Assembly: GCA_003577245.1 (NCBI GenBank)
Contig: QEVS01000001.1
Coordinates: forward strand, 248,001-312,000
From: a bacterium
GTDB lineage: Bacteria > Chloroflexota > Dehalococcoidia > Tepidiformales > Tepidiformaceae
Reading direction: 5' to 3'
DNA length: 64,000 nucleotides
Shown here: one piece after another, positions 61,868 through 64,000 of the stretch
How positions within the stretch are numbered: position 1 is the stretch's first letter
Layout: each line of letters starts with the position of its first letter
The notes under the pieces: model-generated
What the model was told of the DNA's origin: nothing
Databases searched by the model: none
What the model saw: the letters and a program-made list of their open reading frames with translations, nothing else
Made by a program: the position numbers and the translations under genes

Positions 61868-63307
61868 TCAGTCCTTCGCCACCACTGGCAACACCAGCTT
61901 GAACGTTGTCTGGAACGTGAGGGGACCAACATCCCCATTGGCATCCGCCAGCGCCACCGTGTAGTAAGGCGTCTCGTCGATGCAGCTGTTCGAGCTGTTG
62001 AGGTCCGTGCATACCATGCTCAGATTGCTCGGGATGGCATCCCCCACCGTCCCGGTGGCGTCACCCGCGAACACCATGGTGAACACTCCCGCGACGAGCG
62101 GGCCGGTCCACATGCACGTGGGCGTGCCTCCTGCCCCTGTCACGTCCGCGGCTCCGTTCGTCGTGCTCGTGCAGGTCAGGGTGCGATTCGTCAGGTTGCC
62201 ATCGCCGCGCAGCTGGATGGTCAGGGCCTCGCTCTGCGCTGTGGCAAGCGTCACCGTCACCGTATAGGTCGCGTGCGCCCCGTTCGCGATCACCGTCCCC
62301 CCCGCAGGCGCCTGGTCGACTTCGGAGGTCACGTCCGGCGGCGGAATGATGCTCAGCGGCCCCGTGTCGCCATCGGAGTCGGCAAGGGCCACCCGATTGC
62401 CCGCCAGCTCATCGTCGCACTGGTTGTTCGCATTGGTATCGGAACAGACAACGCTTGTGGCGGCCGGAACGGCATCGTCGATGGCGCCCACGGCATCACC
62501 CGAAAAGACGAACGTGAACAGCCCGGCGGCCACAGGGGCGCTCCACATGCAGGAAGGCGCTCCACCCGGCCCCGTCACATCCGCCGGCCCGTTCGTGGTG
62601 CTCGTGCATGTGAGCGTCCTGCCCGTCAAATCCGCATCCTCCTTCAGCTGAATCGTCATGGGCACGGCCAGGACGCTGCCTGTCACCACCGTTACGGTGT
62701 ACGTCACCGGCGTTCCGTGAGCTACGATGCTGTTCCCCGGCGGCGACTGGGTCACCTCCGAGGTCGCATCGGGAGTCGCGGCCACCGCCACCGGGCCGAT
62801 ATCCCCGTCGGAGTCGGCAATCGCCACCTGGTCGCCCGTTGCTTCGTCGCCGCACGTGTTCGATGAGTTCGTATCGGTGCAGACGACGCTCCCCGCAAGA
62901 AGGTCCGCCACGGGCCCGCTGACTTTGCCCGAGAAGGTAAAGGTGAACGTGTCGGCGATCACGGGACCGTCCCACTTGCAGCTGGGGCCCCCACCAGGCC
63001 CAGTGGTGTCGGCGGCGCCCTGGGCGGTGCTTGTGCAGACCAGCGCCTTGTCCGTCAGGTTCGCCGTGCCGGTCATCTGGATGGTGAGTGAGCTCGCCTG
63101 TCCTGTCGCCAGTGTGACCGTCACCGTGTAGGTCACCGTCGTTCCGGGGGCCACCGCGCTGCCATCAGGGGGCGACTGGTCCATCTCCGTCGTGACATTA
63201 GGCGCTGCCGCACGCGTGCCCGGCGCCCCCTGACCGGCCATCCCGATTGCAGCCGCAAGCGCCACAACCAGGAACAGGATGAGACTGCGTTTCGAGACCC
63301 AGGACAT
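61868..63307 (-). CDS. Secreted protein with three tandem cysteine-containing domains
   Basis: This 479-residue product has a signal peptide (SKRSLILFLVVALAAAIGMAGQGA). Three imperfect repeats of about 140 residues follow, starting near 35, 176 and 325 of the chain. Each has a TYTVTV strand pair, an L-x-x-T/R-L-x-C-T-S-T segment, a GPGG-x-P-x-C-x-W loop and a VVC-x-D-x-N segment with a later Cys, giving four conserved cysteines per repeat and immunoglobulin-like/DUF11-like strands. It ends FKLVLPVVAKD, resembling the hydrophobic tail common in Chloroflexota surface proteins. The start is ATG 63307, with GAGG eight bases upstream. Its function is unknown. Confidence 0.8.
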   Translation of the reverse strand: MSWVSKRSLILFLVVALAAAIGMAGQGAPGTRAAAPNVTTEMDQSPPDGSAVAPGTTVTYTVTVTLATGQASSLTIQMTGTANLTDKALVCTSTAQGAADTTGPGGGPSCKWDGPVIADTFTFTFSGKVSGPVADLLAGSVVCTDTNSSNTCGDEATGDQVAIADSDGDIGPVAVAATPDATSEVTQSPPGNSIVAHGTPVTYTVTVVTGSVLAVPMTIQLKEDADLTGRTLTCTSTTNGPADVTGPGGAPSCMWSAPVAAGLFTFVFSGDAVGAIDDAVPAATSVVCSDTNANNQCDDELAGNRVALADSDGDTGPLSIIPPPDVTSEVDQAPAGGTVIANGAHATYTVTVTLATAQSEALTIQLRGDGNLTNRTLTCTSTTNGAADVTGAGGTPTCMWTGPLVAGVFTMVFAGDATGTVGDAIPSNLSMVCTDLNSSNSCIDETPYYTVALADANGDVGPLTFQTTFKLVLPVVAKD

Positions 63308-63334
63308 CCGCGGCACCTCGAACTGATTCGCAGG

Positions 63335-63340
63335 AGTATA
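63335..63340 (-). promoter_or_regulatory. -10 box of the secreted repeat protein gene
   Basis: TATACT on the minus strand gives a predicted start near 63328 and a leader of about 21 bases carrying GAGG. Confidence 0.5.
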
Positions 63341-63390
63341 GGCCTATCTTGCGCCGGCTGGCAGCCACAGCACGCCGGCCCCTCCGCCGG

Positions 63391-63396
63391 TACCAT
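63391..63396 (+). promoter_or_regulatory. -10 box, leaderless-type, for the HAD phosphatase gene
   Basis: TACCAT ends seven bases before ATG 63404. It overlaps the earlier ATG 63395, which argues for the later start. Confidence 0.4.
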
Positions 63397-63403
63397 GTGC
63401 GCC

Positions 63404-63943
63404 ATGCCCTCACGCGGCCAGCCTGTCACCTTCGACCTCGATGGTGTGCTCTGCCGCCCGCCATTCGGCATCAATCCCGGCAAGGGCAAGGCCAAGCGGC
63501 GAGACGCGCCGGGCAAGAAGAACCTCCTCTGGCTCACGGAAAGGTCCCGCTACGCCTTCCGGCGTCCCATGCCTGGCGCGCGTGAGGGCTTCGCCGCCGC
63601 CATGGAGCGCTTCGAATGCCACGTTGTCACCGCCCGCGGCGAGCATGCCCGCGCTCTCACCGAACGGTGGTTCCGGCGCTACTTCGGCATCGTGCCTCCG
63701 CTGCACCTGCGCCCGCACTGGCGCGAGACCTCGGCCCAGTTCAAGGTCCGCAAGCTCCGTGAGCTCCAGCCTCTGGCCCACTTCGAGGACGACCCCCACA
63801 CCGCCCGGTGGCTCGCCGAGATGCTCCCGGCCGTCTTCCTCGTCGACTGGGGCCGCAACCGCTGGCTCGAAGGCGATCGTATCCACCGCATCCGCAACCT
63901 CTCCGAGGCCTTTCCCATTCTCGAGGACCTGGCGGACGCGTAG
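63404..63943 (+). CDS. HAD-superfamily phosphatase/nucleotidase-like protein
   Basis: This 179-residue protein has HAD motif I VTFDLDGVLCRPPFG, motif II VVTARGEH and motif IV AHFEDDPHTARWL, and is otherwise short. It resembles 5'-deoxynucleotidase-like HAD proteins; the substrate is unknown. A Lys/Arg-rich insert (about 22-38) is hydrophilic. The start is ATG 63404. Nothing recognisable follows to the end of the window. Confidence 0.82.
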   Translation: MPSRGQPVTFDLDGVLCRPPFGINPGKGKAKRRDAPGKKNLLWLTERSRYAFRRPMPGAREGFAAAMERFECHVVTARGEHARALTERWFRRYFGIVPPLHLRPHWRETSAQFKVRKLRELQPLAHFEDDPHTARWLAEMLPAVFLVDWGRNRWLEGDRIHRIRNLSEAFPILEDLADA

Positions 63944-64000
63944 CTGCCTGGCCGCCGCCCGGGCCTGTACCCCTCGCGCACATCACTTCTGCCCCGCGTC

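Overview
The window is high-GC (about two thirds G+C), densely packed bacterial chromosome made almost entirely of housekeeping genes. The likeliest source is a member of the Chloroflexota, perhaps a Dehalococcoidia-type lineage. The evidence for this is a secreted repeat protein ending in an LPVV-type hydrophobic tail, a membrane-tethered YvcK, a GuaB3-type IMP dehydrogenase relative, a geranylgeranyl-reductase-type flavoprotein, a deazaflavin (F420)-type nitroreductase homologue and a complex I operon. The placement is an inference from gene content and was not tested by any search. Most genes overlap their neighbours by 1-14 bases (ATGA, GTGA and TTGA junctions). GTG and TTG starts are common.

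Layout. 1-3558: end of the complex I operon (nuoL end, nuoM, nuoN) and ybeY. 3599-7414: dnaX-ybaB-recR-recO-FmdB, a replication/recombination operon with its own TATACT promoter. 7439-10883 (minus): metG-tatD-polyprenyl synthase. 11085-16143: rsmI and guaB3 diverge, and the prfA-prmC-HAD operon meets guaB3 head-on. 16144-19467: RDD and membrane proteins (+), then geranylgeranyl reductase and endonuclease III (-). 19531-22481: selD, a selenoprotein gene with an in-frame TGA at codon 17, then a transposase remnant, then gatB. 22534-28660: a six-gene operon yvcK-secG-substrate-binding protein-SAM hydroxide adenosyltransferase-fmt-rlmN. 28584-32748: a beta-repeat membrane protein, queA, a barrel-like unknown, an amidohydrolase and a cyclophilin.

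32750-38933 is the most accessory-like part. It holds a decayed VapBC-type toxin-antitoxin pair with its palindrome, then an SOS mutagenesis cassette (imuB, a DUF6504-like gene, tag, dnaE2). Identical LexA-type boxes (GAACAAATGTTC) precede imuB and dnaE2. dnaE2 carries seven tandem 7-bp repeats inside its reading frame.

38974-44064 (minus): an HDOD protein, acyl-CoA carboxylase beta subunit, a receiver-like protein, a Nudix CoA pyrophosphatase, an unknown and a phosphotransferase. 44144-50504 (minus): the histidine operon hisZ-hisG-(phospholipase C-like)-hisD-hisC-hisB, in which hisG encodes two HisG domains in one chain. 50622-58705: nfeD-slipin (+), then moeA, a stand-alone Lrp/AsnC ligand domain, ppsA and glmS (-). 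58877-63943: a possible micropeptide, an unknown, a methyltransferase, a deazaflavin nitroreductase homologue, a TauE exporter, the three-repeat secreted protein and a HAD phosphatase.

Two themes run across the window. First, many genes have a TANNNT box ending 6-10 bases before the start codon, which suggests leaderless or near-leaderless transcripts. Second, the exact hexamer TATACT recurs at promoters with longer leaders. No rRNA, tRNA or CRISPR array was found.
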